From Pseudomonadota bacterium (GTDB taxonomy: Bacteria > Desulfobacterota > Desulfobulbia > Desulfobulbales > CALZHT01), in contig JAHJJF010000092.1 of assembly GCA_018823135.1 (NCBI GenBank), positions 1 through 43,657 on the forward strand: a stretch of DNA of 43,657 nucleotides. Direction: 5' to 3'. Every line of letters begins with the position of its first letter. The stretch's first letter is position 1. A program made the position numbers and the translations under genes. The notes beneath the pieces were generated by a model that was not told the origin of the DNA, searched no databases, and was given only the letters and a program-made list of their open reading frames with translations. Positions 8,910-17,861 of the stretch are shown here, one piece after another.

Positions 8910-10511
8910 ATGCAATCGACAAACGCAACAGACAGGAAGATTCTGGTTATCGGCATTGATGGCGGCACATTTGATGTCATCATGCCGATGATCGAGGCCG
9001 GGCTTCTGCCGAACCTTGGAAAACTCGTGCGAAACGGTATTCGCAGCGAACTTCTTTCAACGATTCCACCGGTTACCTCCCCGGCCTGGTCCTCTTTCAT
9101 CACCGGCACCAATCCCGGCCGCCACGGGGTCTTCGGTTTTTTTGATCGAGATCTTGCCAATTATGAACTCAACAGCGTCAACACCCTGATGAATCTCACA
9201 AACATGAAAGGCATTCCTTTCTGGCGGGCATTCAACAGATACGGCAAAAAGGTCGGCCTGATAAATATCCCCTTGACCTATCCCCCCGACAAAGTTGATG
9301 GATTCATGATTTCCGGAATGCTTGTGCCCGAAAACGCCAAAGATTATTTCCATCCCGCCGAAATCCGCTCAGACCTCGACGGCTACCAGGTGGATCTTCA
9401 AGGTTTGCGGGACAACAACAACTGGAATGCCCGCAACCTTGTAATGGCCGACCGGGATGGATACATCCGGAAGGTTTTTAAAATGACCGAAAGCCGTGCA
9501 CATCATGCGCTTAAATTCATGAAAAATAAAGAATGGGATTTTTTTATGGTTGTGTTCACCGGTTCTGACAGAATCTGTCATCATTTCTGGACAGATAATG
9601 AGACCGGCGAAGCCCCCTCCCCGTTAGTCAAAAAATACTACCGATTCCTTGATGAAAAGATCGGTTCGCTCATCGAAGGGTCCGGGGAAAAAACCGTCAA
9701 GATTATGATGTCGGACCATGGATTCGGCAAAGCCCCTGAGAAATCCATCAATGCCTTTGCCTTAATGAAAAATCTTGGATATCCGGCGGTAGGCCTTAAT
9801 GAGAAATTCCGTTTCCTGGCCAATAAGATTACGCAGAAAATGGGCCTCCCCAGAAACAAGGTCGAGCTTGATGAAAGCTACTGGCGTAAATCCAAGGTCT
9901 TTCCGGTGCCGATTTATGGAAACTTCTTGGGCATAAGCATAAATACCATTGGCGAAAAAAAATGGGGAATTGTTCAACCGGGGCATGAATATGAATCGAT
10001 CATCAAGGAAATCATCGCGCAACTTGAAACCATGAAAGATCCTGAAACCGGCAAGAACATTGCAACCAGCATCTTCCGCAGGGAGGACCTGTATTCAGGG
10101 CCGCATCTCACCCAGTCGCCGGATTTGACAATTCAGTTTTCCTATGATTATCAGATAGTATTCAGACCGCTCAAGAAACGAATAATTGAACGGATCAAGC
10201 CGGCAAGGACAGGTGATCACCGGCGCGAAGGAATTTTTATTGCCCACGGCCCGAATATTCCCCAAGCTCTGCTGAGCAGACCCATTGAACTTGCGGATGT
10301 GACCGCCACCCTTTTTGCCCTGCTTGACATTCCTTGTCCCGCCAGCTATGAGGGCCGGGTTATTCATGAAGTCATGAGCAATGATTTCAAGGAATTTGCC
10401 AGGAGCAACGAATTCGACAACTTAAGCCTTGAGGTGGATGCCCGACAGGGGGGGACTGACGAAGATTTTGAAAAATCCAAAGAACTCTTGAAAAATCTGG
10501 GTTACATGTAA
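8910..10511 (+). CDS. Alkaline-phosphatase-superfamily phosphodiesterase-like enzyme, copy 2, with LKNLGYM tail
   Basis: 533 residues, paralogous to the preceding protein but longer by about 90. Metal and nucleophile residues: VIGIDGGTFD (Asp17), PPVTSPAWSSF (Thr56 nucleophile), GSDRICHHFW, MMSDHGFG and TGDHRREG. It has an extra central segment (~285-350) and a charged C-terminal tail that ends in LKNLGYM, nearly identical to the ending of the sulfotransferase at 4600-5298. No sulfatase signature and no signal peptide are present. It may act on phosphodiester or pyrophosphate bonds of a polymer precursor or a nucleotide by-product such as PAP; this is inference. It is followed after 6 bases by the flippase gene. 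Confidence 0.83.
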   Translation: MQSTNATDRKILVIGIDGGTFDVIMPMIEAGLLPNLGKLVRNGIRSELLSTIPPVTSPAWSSFITGTNPGRHGVFGFFDRDLANYELNSVNTLMNLTNMKGIPFWRAFNRYGKKVGLINIPLTYPPDKVDGFMISGMLVPENAKDYFHPAEIRSDLDGYQVDLQGLRDNNNWNARNLVMADRDGYIRKVFKMTESRAHHALKFMKNKEWDFFMVVFTGSDRICHHFWTDNETGEAPSPLVKKYYRFLDEKIGSLIEGSGEKTVKIMMSDHGFGKAPEKSINAFALMKNLGYPAVGLNEKFRFLANKITQKMGLPRNKVELDESYWRKSKVFPVPIYGNFLGISINTIGEKKWGIVQPGHEYESIIKEIIAQLETMKDPETGKNIATSIFRREDLYSGPHLTQSPDLTIQFSYDYQIVFRPLKKRIIERIKPARTGDHRREGIFIAHGPNIPQALLSRPIELADVTATLFALLDIPCPASYEGRVIHEVMSNDFKEFARSNEFDNLSLEVDARQGGTDEDFEKSKELLKNLGYM

Positions 10512-10517
10512 TCCTCG

Positions 10518-12107
10518 GTGAGGAGCCGGCCGATCTTGAACAGCGAAGATACACCTCACACAAAAAGTAATACAAGGAATCAGGAAACCTCTTTTTCGAT
10601 TCTCAAAAGCGCCGGCATCGGCGGCATCGGAAGCATTATCTTCGGCGTTGTCAACTTCCTCAACAATGTCCTGCTCACCCGGTATCTTGGGGCGGAATCC
10701 TACGGTGTCTTTGTCTTAAGCACTACCATCATCTCCTATCTGATTCTCATATGCCTGCTCGGCATGGAAACATCCATGCTGAAGCTCATTGCCGAATACC
10801 GGGCAACTCAAGACACACCAAAGCTAAAAGGTTCTTTATGGGCCGGGATGGGCACTCCCTTTGCTTTCAGCATATTCGTAGTTCTCATTCTTTATTTTTC
10901 AGCTGATTTTTTCTGCGGCTCCCTGCTCCATAAACCGGAAATTTCTCCGGTATACAAACTTCTGCTCCTCTCGGTTCCTTTTTCAGTACTGGTCCGCGTT
11001 CTCCTCGGGGCGCTGCAGGGGGCCAAGGCCATCAAATTCAGGGTAATAATTGAACGGATTGCCACCCCTCTGCTTCGCGCATTGATTATCGTTGCAGTAA
11101 TCATAGTCGACCGCGGGGTAACCGCCCTGGCAACAGGTTATGTCATTGTTGCAATTGCAGGTTCGGCTCTGAGCATTTATTATCTGACCCTGGCGATTCC
11201 AGAATTTTTTGCCAAAGACAAAATGATAATTGAAAGCCGAAAGATTAAAAACCTCGCAGCAACAATTTATTTCACAAGAATCTGCCAACAGGTGCTGACT
11301 AAGCTCGACATAGTAATCATCGGTTATTTTCTTCCCGCCGCAATGGTGGGCATCTACAGCGCCGCCTCCCGGATTCCACCGTTGATAGCCGTGCCGATGG
11401 TTCTCGTCAACCTTGGATTCGCGCCGATAATCTCGGCCATGCATGCCCGATCCGAAATTGAAGAGTTAAACCTGCAACTGAAAATAACCACTAAGTGGAT
11501 TATAACCGCAAGCCTGCCGCTGCTGTTTCTGCTTGTTTATTTTGCACCTGACATCCTCAGAATCTTTGGAAAGGATTTTGCCGCTGGCGCAACGATTATG
11601 ACAATCATCTGTTTCGGTTTTTTTGCCGATTCGGCAACCGGATCATCCGGATATATGCTGATGATGACCAATCATGCGAAATTCAATCTTCTTAATTCCA
11701 TTATCACCGGCATCCTCAGTGTCCTCTTGAATCTGGTTTTGATACCCAGGTTTGAATTGATCGGTGCAGCAGTTGCAAATACAGTTTCTATCTTGGTACT
11801 TCAGATCCTTCGATTGATACAATTATTCTATTTATTGAAAATTCATCCATATTCTCTTGATACTCTCAAGCCGATTTTCAGCTTAATAATGGCCGTTGCC
11901 ATCGCCCTTTTGGTCAACTTCATCTGGTCTCCGGAAAATGTTCTCTTTTCGTCTATTGCAACCACCGTGCTTTTCCTGGGATGCTATGTTCAAGGACTAC
12001 GCATCCTGAAATTTTCCCCTGAAGATGAAATAATATTGAACCGCATAAAAGAAAAAATTTCAGGGCTTGTGAACAAAATTTTCGGATCTAAAAAAACATT
12101 GGAGTGA
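10518..12107 (+). CDS. Wzx-type polysaccharide flippase (MOP superfamily)
   Basis: 529 residues with about 12-14 hydrophobic segments. The N-terminal region (SAGIGGIGSIIFGVVNFLNN, then LLTRYLGAESYGVF) is the classical start of RfbX/Wzx proteins of the multidrug/oligosaccharidyl-lipid/polysaccharide exporter superfamily, which move undecaprenyl-linked repeat units across the inner membrane. There is no ATG near the beginning: the start is GTG at 10518 or TTG at 10536, the latter preceded by AGGAG about ten bases upstream. It lies in the plus-strand polysaccharide arm, 3 bases before the third sulfotransferase gene, whose GGAG ribosome-binding site is inside the end of this gene. Confidence 0.88.
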   Translation: MRSRPILNSEDTPHTKSNTRNQETSFSILKSAGIGGIGSIIFGVVNFLNNVLLTRYLGAESYGVFVLSTTIISYLILICLLGMETSMLKLIAEYRATQDTPKLKGSLWAGMGTPFAFSIFVVLILYFSADFFCGSLLHKPEISPVYKLLLLSVPFSVLVRVLLGALQGAKAIKFRVIIERIATPLLRALIIVAVIIVDRGVTALATGYVIVAIAGSALSIYYLTLAIPEFFAKDKMIIESRKIKNLAATIYFTRICQQVLTKLDIVIIGYFLPAAMVGIYSAASRIPPLIAVPMVLVNLGFAPIISAMHARSEIEELNLQLKITTKWIITASLPLLFLLVYFAPDILRIFGKDFAAGATIMTIICFGFFADSATGSSGYMLMMTNHAKFNLLNSIITGILSVLLNLVLIPRFELIGAAVANTVSILVLQILRLIQLFYLLKIHPYSLDTLKPIFSLIMAVAIALLVNFIWSPENVLFSSIATTVLFLGCYVQGLRILKFSPEDEIILNRIKEKISGLVNKIFGSKKTLE

Positions 12108-12110
12108 TAA

Positions 12111-12935
12111 ATGGTGCCTTTTCTGGATAATCATCAACTTGTTTTCATAGGAGGTCTTCATAGAAGCGGCACTTCCCTTTTGCATGAAATTCTCCGCGAT
12201 CATCCTGAAATCAGCGGCTTTTCAGATACCGGGGTCACTCAAGACGAGGGGATGTTCTTGCAAAACGTTTACCCGACAGCCAAACCTTTTGGCGGACCGG
12301 GACGATTCGGATTTGACAATAAATCGTTCATGGACGAAGATCACCCACTTGCAACCGAAGAAAACGCCAAAAAGATTTTTATGGAGTGGGGCAAACACTG
12401 GAAGCTGAATAAAAAATATCTCATGGAAAAATCGCCCCCCGATCTTGTACGAACAAGATTTCTCCAAAAGCTCTTCCCTCATTCGTTATTTATCATAGTC
12501 CTGCGGCATCCGGTTGCCGTTGCATATGCCACAAAAAAATGGGCCGGATCCGGCATCCCATCTCTGATAGAACACTCCCTCCGATGTTATGAGAGATTCA
12601 TGACCGACAAAGCTTATCTCAACAAATTTTTCATACTCAGATATGAAGACTTTGTCCGGGAACCGGAAAAGATCCTGAACTCCATTACAGGCTGGATTGG
12701 CATTAACCGAATTCAAACCAATAAACCAATCCGCTCTGATATTAACAAAAAATATTTCCTGAAATGGGAAGAGGACCAGACGAATTTTGTAAAGCAGATT
12801 CTTTTAGGATATAAGGACCTTCCGGAAAAATATCAAAAAAGATTCAACAATCTAGGGTATTGCATAAAGGATATTGAGCAACTGATGCCTGTTGCCTGGC
12901 TGGGGCCGAATTCGGACAACAAAAAAAATATCTAA
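12111..12935 (+). CDS. PAPS-type sulfotransferase, third copy
   Basis: 274 residues. FIGGLHRSGTSLLHEIL near the N-terminus carries the phosphosulfate loop (HRSGTS), and LFIIVLRHPVAVAYATKKW (~125) is the 3'-phosphate-binding element. FILRYEDFVREPEKIL (~174) is the conserved region that follows in this family, and YQKRFNNLGYC matches the usual end. GGAG at 12101-12104 supports the start. It is the last gene of the plus-strand arm and faces the ligase/polymerase gene across 51 bases. It shares little sequence with the two other sulfotransferases beyond the PAPS motifs, so the three probably have different acceptors. Confidence 0.85.
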   Translation: MVPFLDNHQLVFIGGLHRSGTSLLHEILRDHPEISGFSDTGVTQDEGMFLQNVYPTAKPFGGPGRFGFDNKSFMDEDHPLATEENAKKIFMEWGKHWKLNKKYLMEKSPPDLVRTRFLQKLFPHSLFIIVLRHPVAVAYATKKWAGSGIPSLIEHSLRCYERFMTDKAYLNKFFILRYEDFVREPEKILNSITGWIGINRIQTNKPIRSDINKKYFLKWEEDQTNFVKQILLGYKDLPEKYQKRFNNLGYCIKDIEQLMPVAWLGPNSDNKKNI

Positions 12936-12986
12936 TGGCAGATAATTCTCTTTAGAGTCGGGCTTACGTCAATTCTACTGTAATTG

Positions 12987-14504
12987 CTACTGTGGGATCT
13001 TTCCGGTCTCTTCGGCAGAGTCCTTCTTCCTTTCGCGCCTATCTATAAAAATCAGAGCGAATGCAATCCCCATAAAACTCCAAAAAGGCGTATTGAGCAT
13101 TACATAAACATAGGCAACAAGATGATGAATACTGAACGCTACTATCCCTCCAATCAAAGCAAAAGCGGTGTAACCCAACAAGTCATCTTTCGATTGAAAG
13201 GCCGTTTGCAGCAACTTGAACAGCACTACTACGATGATGAAGCAAAAAGACAACATGGCAGGCAAACCCATTTCCGCACCAATCAATAAAAAGTCATTGT
13301 GTACCGGCCAGGGGAAAACGATGCTGATCCATTGGAAAATATCATAGTGCTGGTTAACACTGGTATAGTTTCCCAATCCAACACCCAGAAAAGGATTATG
13401 GAGAATCATATTAAGCGCGTTTATCATCAGAGGAATTCTTATGATTGCGGAACCGTAATCATCTTCAAAAAGCCGTTGCCGAACCGATTCGCTGAGAGCA
13501 AGAATCAAAACAATAAATGCAACAATCACAATTGAAACAAAGAATAGCGAAAGGACCTTCCTGCCGGACAATCTGCAAATACACCCATAAAAGGTCAATG
13601 TTCCCCCGACGGCTAATCCCATCCATGCTCCTCGAGAAAATGTCAGAATTTCCAGGGTAAAAGCCAGGAGGATTACCGGCAGGAAAAAACAAATTTTCGT
13701 GCGAAGTTGAATTTTCGTAAAAAATAAAGCGAAATTGATTGGAATTATGAAGGAAAGATAAGATGCCAGAGCATTTTTTGACATCGACCCTCCCACCCGA
13801 AGCAACTCCTTAGAACCAGCCGTCACAGTTTCAACTGATGTTTCTGTTTCACCGAGAAATCCCAACCCAAGGCTACTTCCTGAGATTATTTGCGCCAAAC
13901 AAATAAATGCTTGAAAAAAAACAGACACAAGAAATAAGTAAAAAATAAATTTCAGAATATCCTTGGTCCGAATACTGTTTGCAACAATCAGAAAAGTCAA
14001 AAAACATTTAAAGACCGTCACCAGGGACCAGAACTTAATCACAGTAGGAGATTCGATCCGTGGACTCCCAAGCACCGCACTCATAAAAATCAGCAGAAAA
14101 GGAATTGAAACAGGCAGGATCAAATCAATATCCTTCCTCTCTATTGAACAAAGTCGCTTCAGTAAAAGCATAAACAGAAAAAACAATGGAATATCATATC
14201 CATAAATCACTACACCAACTATGGGCTTGAAAAAGTCCCGCGCCGGAATGAGTATCGGATGATAGTTGAGACCGATGGGCAAAAGAAAGAAGAAACCAAA
14301 GGTTAAAATGGTTTCTTTAAAGGGGCTTACGATAAACAACATGGCGCCGAAAATTATGCACAGAAAAAACAGCGACCATTTGATTTCGATGGAACCGATG
14401 GTTGCAACGACAATGCCGACTACTAAACCTATGACAACTACAAGTAACTTATCAATTACCTGTAATGGAGGCTTGCTGGCGGAATGCGCATCTAATATAA
14501 CCAT
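12987..14504 (-). CDS. O-antigen ligase / Wzy-type polymerase family membrane protein
   Basis: 505 residues with roughly 12 membrane segments and a larger periplasmic region before FLGVGLGNY (~385). Motifs typical of the Wzy_C / O-antigen ligase family are ILTFSRGAWMGL (~290) and HNPFLGVGLGNYTS. These proteins join undecaprenyl-linked oligosaccharides in the periplasm, as polymerase or as ligase onto an acceptor; sequence alone does not separate the two. In this locus, with flippase, Wzz-like and export proteins, polymerase is more likely. Its start overlaps the end of the kinase-like gene by 13 bases. The C-terminus is charged (RRERKKDSAEETG) and cytoplasmic. Confidence 0.85.
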   Translation of the reverse strand: MVILDAHSASKPPLQVIDKLLVVVIGLVVGIVVATIGSIEIKWSLFFLCIIFGAMLFIVSPFKETILTFGFFFLLPIGLNYHPILIPARDFFKPIVGVVIYGYDIPLFFLFMLLLKRLCSIERKDIDLILPVSIPFLLIFMSAVLGSPRIESPTVIKFWSLVTVFKCFLTFLIVANSIRTKDILKFIFYLFLVSVFFQAFICLAQIISGSSLGLGFLGETETSVETVTAGSKELLRVGGSMSKNALASYLSFIIPINFALFFTKIQLRTKICFFLPVILLAFTLEILTFSRGAWMGLAVGGTLTFYGCICRLSGRKVLSLFFVSIVIVAFIVLILALSESVRQRLFEDDYGSAIIRIPLMINALNMILHNPFLGVGLGNYTSVNQHYDIFQWISIVFPWPVHNDFLLIGAEMGLPAMLSFCFIIVVVLFKLLQTAFQSKDDLLGYTAFALIGGIVAFSIHHLVAYVYVMLNTPFWSFMGIAFALIFIDRRERKKDSAEETGKIPQ

Positions 14505-15169
14505 TGGTAGAGCCAGGATGGAATTGGCCTGTGGATTCGATTCAGAACTGCTGAGTTCAGGGTGCAGTTATGGTCGGTAAATTTGGAAACGGCATTCTGG
14601 AGTACTTTAATGTTGCTTCTGCCGGACTGGATGACAAGAAAGGTTTCATCCGACGCCAGAGCTATCGCAATGGCATTATGTGAACTCATGATCGGCACAG
14701 AATCTATTAAGATAAAGTCAAACCGTTTCCGGAGTCCATCAAATGTTTCCGTCAGTTGCTCAACGGACAACTGGCAATCCGGATTTCTGGTTTCAGTACC
14801 GGTAAACATAACATACAGATTTCTCGGTTCAACCTGATTGATTGCGTCCGAATCAGTGAAATCCTTTGCCAGCAATTGCTGAAAACCCGGTTTTGGCGCC
14901 AGTTCGAAACAATTAAATAGCTGCGGATTCTGGAAATTTGCGTCAATCAACAGCACATTGGAGTTTTTCTCACGAGCAGCCAGAAGCCGTGCAACATTCA
15001 CGGCAAAAGTAGTGCAACCTTCACCTGAATGTGCAGAAGTGAGTTGAAAAACCCGCTTGTTGTTTTCTTTGCGCAATGTGCTGAGATGAACACAGAAATC
15101 CCCGGTCTGCTTTTCTTTGGTAAGATCGAGAATCGCAACTGTTCCTGTATTCATTTTTTCTTCTGCCAT
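14492..15169 (-). CDS. CpsD/Wzc-kinase-like ParA-fold protein with degenerate ATP site
   Basis: 225 residues matching the cytoplasmic kinase part of bacterial tyrosine kinases (CpsD/CapB/Wzc). The Walker A region reads SAHSGEGCTT (~47-56), with Cys where the essential Lys should be. Walker A' reads LLIDANFQNP, with Asn and Gln in place of the usual Asp and Arg. Walker B (FILIDSVPI) is close to normal. The C-terminus (PSWLYQWLY) has two Tyr, fewer than the usual Tyr cluster. It sits next to the Wzz-like membrane protein that would activate it, so it is best read as a catalytically weak or inactive regulator of chain length or export. The start at 15169 follows a weak ribosome-binding site. Confidence 0.82.
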   Translation of the reverse strand: MAEEKMNTGTVAILDLTKEKQTGDFCVHLSTLRKENNKRVFQLTSAHSGEGCTTFAVNVARLLAAREKNSNVLLIDANFQNPQLFNCFELAPKPGFQQLLAKDFTDSDAINQVEPRNLYVMFTGTETRNPDCQLSVEQLTETFDGLRKRFDFILIDSVPIMSSHNAIAIALASDETFLVIQSGRSNIKVLQNAVSKFTDHNCTLNSAVLNRIHRPIPSWLYQWLY

Positions 15170-15201
15170 AATTGTTGTTCTCTAATCGGAAAAAATACTG
15201 A

Positions 15202-16686
15202 TCAAACCTTTTTTTCATCTTTTTTGGGGTAGGCGCTGATTACCTTGAGCTTAACTGATGATTCCACATCCGCCGCGGTTTTGACCCTAAAATCAATAAA
15301 CTCAAGAAAAACCGCCGAGCAAATTGCTGCAAAAAAACCGAAGAATAGACTTAAAACTATAATAAGGAGTCTCTTGGGAGAATCCATTTTTACCGGTATG
15401 TCAGGATAATCAACGATTCTGACATTTGCCAAATCGCGCTTCAGGCGCTCTTCGCTGGTCTTGGTGTCTTCCAGTTTTGAAGCATAAAGCTTGAGTTTCT
15501 CCATCTGGAAATCTTTCATTCTGAGCAGATTCTGGAGTTTGGCATTGTGTTCGGTAAGGGCGAGACCTTCGGTGCGCAACGCATCAAATTTTTCCTGCAG
15601 ATTCTCCTTTTTACGGATCATGGTCTGCAATTCTATTTTGCTGGTCCGAAACGCTTTTTCCATTTCTGTCCTGATATTCGTACGAAGAAGCTCTATTTGT
15701 GATGTTATATTTTTATAATTGGAGCTGTTCTCCGAGTACTTTCTCTTTATTTCATTCTGCGTCATCAAAAGAGGCACCAGAGCTTTATCCAGCTCTAGGA
15801 TAGCCGGTATGGCATGCATTTCTCTTGAAATAGCTATTTCCGCGATTTTGCCTTCTAACGATTTTTCAAAAAAATAGATCTGGTCTTCCTTTTCACTAAT
15901 ATCAACTTCAAGGTGCCCCAGATCCTGCAATAGCTGGGACAAACGCATCACATTCTCTTTATTTTGCAGATCAATATCAATGATCTGATTTTCTCCCAAC
16001 AGGCGGTTAATCTCGGTTTCGGTTTTTTCCAGGTCATGAAAAAATTTATCGGTTAAGGTACTGAAGAGTTCCCCGCCCTGAACGTTTGAATACACAACAT
16101 CATGATGTTTTACGTAAACCTTGATCAGTCGGTCCAAAACGACTTTGGCAGCCTTGGCACTTTCCGCTTCAAGAGTAACAGTGAACATATTGGTCATTAC
16201 CACCTGTTCCGTTTCCAGGGAATCGTAGAGCAGGGTTAAGTAATAGTTGAAAATGGGCACTTCTTCGAGAAGTTTGATATAGACCAGAAACTGTTTTAGT
16301 TTCTTTTTTGTAATACCGACAGCCTTCACCAGCCAACTCAATTGGTCCTTGGGCAGGTTCAAAGCTATCGCCTGATTCTCATCTAAAAATGACTGAATGG
16401 TTTTCCTCAAAACATCATTGCTTTTGAGCATCTCCATTTCCGTGTTAATTTCCTGGGGGTTTACCGGTGTGAATGAATTTGGATCCCTACTTGTGGTAAT
16501 AACGGAATTGGCGTTGCTTTTGGGGAGTACCAGAATTGTCGCGGATGTTAAATATGTCGGAGTCCAGAAATATGCATAGAGTCCGACCAGACCGACGATA
16601 ATCAAATATACCGCCAGCATGTGATATTTCCAGGAAAACAATATCCTGGCGAAATCCTTAACCGTATGGAGATTTGTAAGTAACAT
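15202..16686 (-). CDS. Wzz/GumC-type polysaccharide co-polymerase
   Basis: 494 residues with two membrane segments (~23-45 and ~455-475). Between them lies a long coiled-coil-rich periplasmic region (~190-430). The N-terminal Wzz domain (FWTPTYLTSATILVLPKS) and the Pro-rich stretch before the second segment (IPVKMDSPKRLLII) are typical of polysaccharide co-polymerases, which control chain length and bridge to the outer-membrane exporter. There is no kinase domain; the kinase-like protein is encoded separately 32 bases downstream, as in GumC-type or CapA/CapB-type systems. Confidence 0.87.
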   Translation of the reverse strand: MLLTNLHTVKDFARILFSWKYHMLAVYLIIVGLVGLYAYFWTPTYLTSATILVLPKSNANSVITTSRDPNSFTPVNPQEINTEMEMLKSNDVLRKTIQSFLDENQAIALNLPKDQLSWLVKAVGITKKKLKQFLVYIKLLEEVPIFNYYLTLLYDSLETEQVVMTNMFTVTLEAESAKAAKVVLDRLIKVYVKHHDVVYSNVQGGELFSTLTDKFFHDLEKTETEINRLLGENQIIDIDLQNKENVMRLSQLLQDLGHLEVDISEKEDQIYFFEKSLEGKIAEIAISREMHAIPAILELDKALVPLLMTQNEIKRKYSENSSNYKNITSQIELLRTNIRTEMEKAFRTSKIELQTMIRKKENLQEKFDALRTEGLALTEHNAKLQNLLRMKDFQMEKLKLYASKLEDTKTSEERLKRDLANVRIVDYPDIPVKMDSPKRLLIIVLSLFFGFFAAICSAVFLEFIDFRVKTAADVESSVKLKVISAYPKKDEKKV

Positions 16687-16720
16687 GATGTCCTAAGAGC
16701 CGTTTCCAGTAAACAATTTC

Positions 16721-17755
16721 TTATCTTAATAAATCAACTTGGTCGCTAAATGTATATCCCACCCCTCTAAAGAAAGGTATAGACTCGGTTATTTGGCTGG
16801 CAATCTGACTGATCTTGGTAATCTTTGTGCGAGGCACAAAAACTATATCGTACTGGGAAAGCACCAGGTCTTTGCCGATATTTCCCGTCTCAATAATCTC
16901 GCCGTAATCAATAACCTTCGCCATTGGCTTTCCTTTGCCGTTCCTGCTGATCACAAGAATCGTACTCAGTTCAGCGGTGGCAAATGAGACTTTTGAACTG
17001 GCCAGGACCTGGCTTAAAGTTGTGGTGCTGTTGATCGGGTAAAAACTCGGTGCTCGTACCTCTCCCAAAACATAGACCTGATTGTTTCTCGCTTCAACCA
17101 GAGACAAGAAGACCTGGAGATTCATACTGTATTTTTCCTGGTAGAGCTGGTTAACTCTATTGCTCATTTCTGCAAGATTCATCCCCACCACTCGAAAGTC
17201 CTTTACAGCCGGGAAAGAGACATAACCGTCGGGTCGCACTCTCACCCTGCGCAACTGCCCCTGATTCTCTGAGATGATGGCATTCCTGAGCTGATTAAGC
17301 GCATAATAAAACCTGTTCAATGTGACTGTAACAACAGGCTCCGAAATCAGGTCGGCATAGCGTTCAGCGATCTTTTTTTCAAGGTCCGTCCTGGTCATGC
17401 CGATTACTTCCAATTTCCCTTTTGGGGGAAGCGCAATGAGGCCATCCGGCATGACTGTCTCTTCCCGGTTCAACTCAGGATACAGATAAAACTCTATTTT
17501 TATGATATCACCGACGCCAATTCTGTATTCATTGGAATTCTGAGCTAATTCAAAATAGAATGTCGCCTCAATTATGTCTTCCGGTCCGATCAGATAGTCA
17601 CTTGTATTCTCCGGAACAGAGTAGTCTTCATAGACGGTATTATTTTCTACATCGATAGACGGACCGACACATGCAGAAATCAATGCGCTTAAGAAAACCA
17701 AGAGCATTAATCGCATCATTTTTCTATTACAGGCTGTCTCAAGTATCTCAATCAT
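16721..17755 (-). CDS. Wza-like outer-membrane polysaccharide export lipoprotein
   Basis: 344 residues from the ATG at 17755, which has AGGAG upstream; an ATG at 17794 would add 13 residues. A lipoprotein signal ends in LISAC (Cys29). Then come a poly_export domain (YRIGVGDIIKIEFYLYPEL, MPDGLIALPPKGKL, EPVVTVTLNRF) and SLBB-type domains (VYVLGEVRAPSFYPI; IVFVPRTKI). It should form the outer-membrane ring of a Wza-type translocon. A short upstream copy of the first motif (DYLIGPEDIIEATFYFE) precedes the real one, so the N-terminus looks internally duplicated. It lies between the initiating transferase and the Wzz-like gene. Confidence 0.87.
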   Translation of the reverse strand: MIEILETACNRKMMRLMLLVFLSALISACVGPSIDVENNTVYEDYSVPENTSDYLIGPEDIIEATFYFELAQNSNEYRIGVGDIIKIEFYLYPELNREETVMPDGLIALPPKGKLEVIGMTRTDLEKKIAERYADLISEPVVTVTLNRFYYALNQLRNAIISENQGQLRRVRVRPDGYVSFPAVKDFRVVGMNLAEMSNRVNQLYQEKYSMNLQVFLSLVEARNNQVYVLGEVRAPSFYPINSTTTLSQVLASSKVSFATAELSTILVISRNGKGKPMAKVIDYGEIIETGNIGKDLVLSQYDIVFVPRTKITKISQIASQITESIPFFRGVGYTFSDQVDLLR

Positions 17756-17815
17756 TATCAGCTTATTACTCCTAATCTCTGTTGAATGAAACAAAAAAAT
17801 AGGGCACTGCGGAGC

Positions 17816-17836
17816 AACGTAATAAATAATTACGTT
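17816..17836. promoter_or_regulatory. Perfect 8-bp hairpin between export lipoprotein and initiating transferase genes
   Basis: AACGTAAT and ATTACGTT form a perfect 8-bp stem with the 5-base loop AAATA. It sits in the 100-base gap between the initiating transferase gene (upstream on the minus strand) and the export lipoprotein gene. It has no U-tract after it on the minus strand, so it is more likely an mRNA processing/stability element or an operator than a terminator. Confidence 0.4.
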
Positions 17837-17861
17837 AACTTCAAGTTGACCCTGATTTTTT

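Noticed and set aside
7575-10511. Possible sulfatases acting with the sulfotransferases
   Set aside because: No C/S-x-P-x-R formylglycine motif is present; the motifs are those of type I phosphodiesterases.
12936-12986. Bidirectional terminator between the two converging arms
   Set aside because: Only a 5-bp stem (CAATT/AATTG) was found, with no T-tract; too weak to call.
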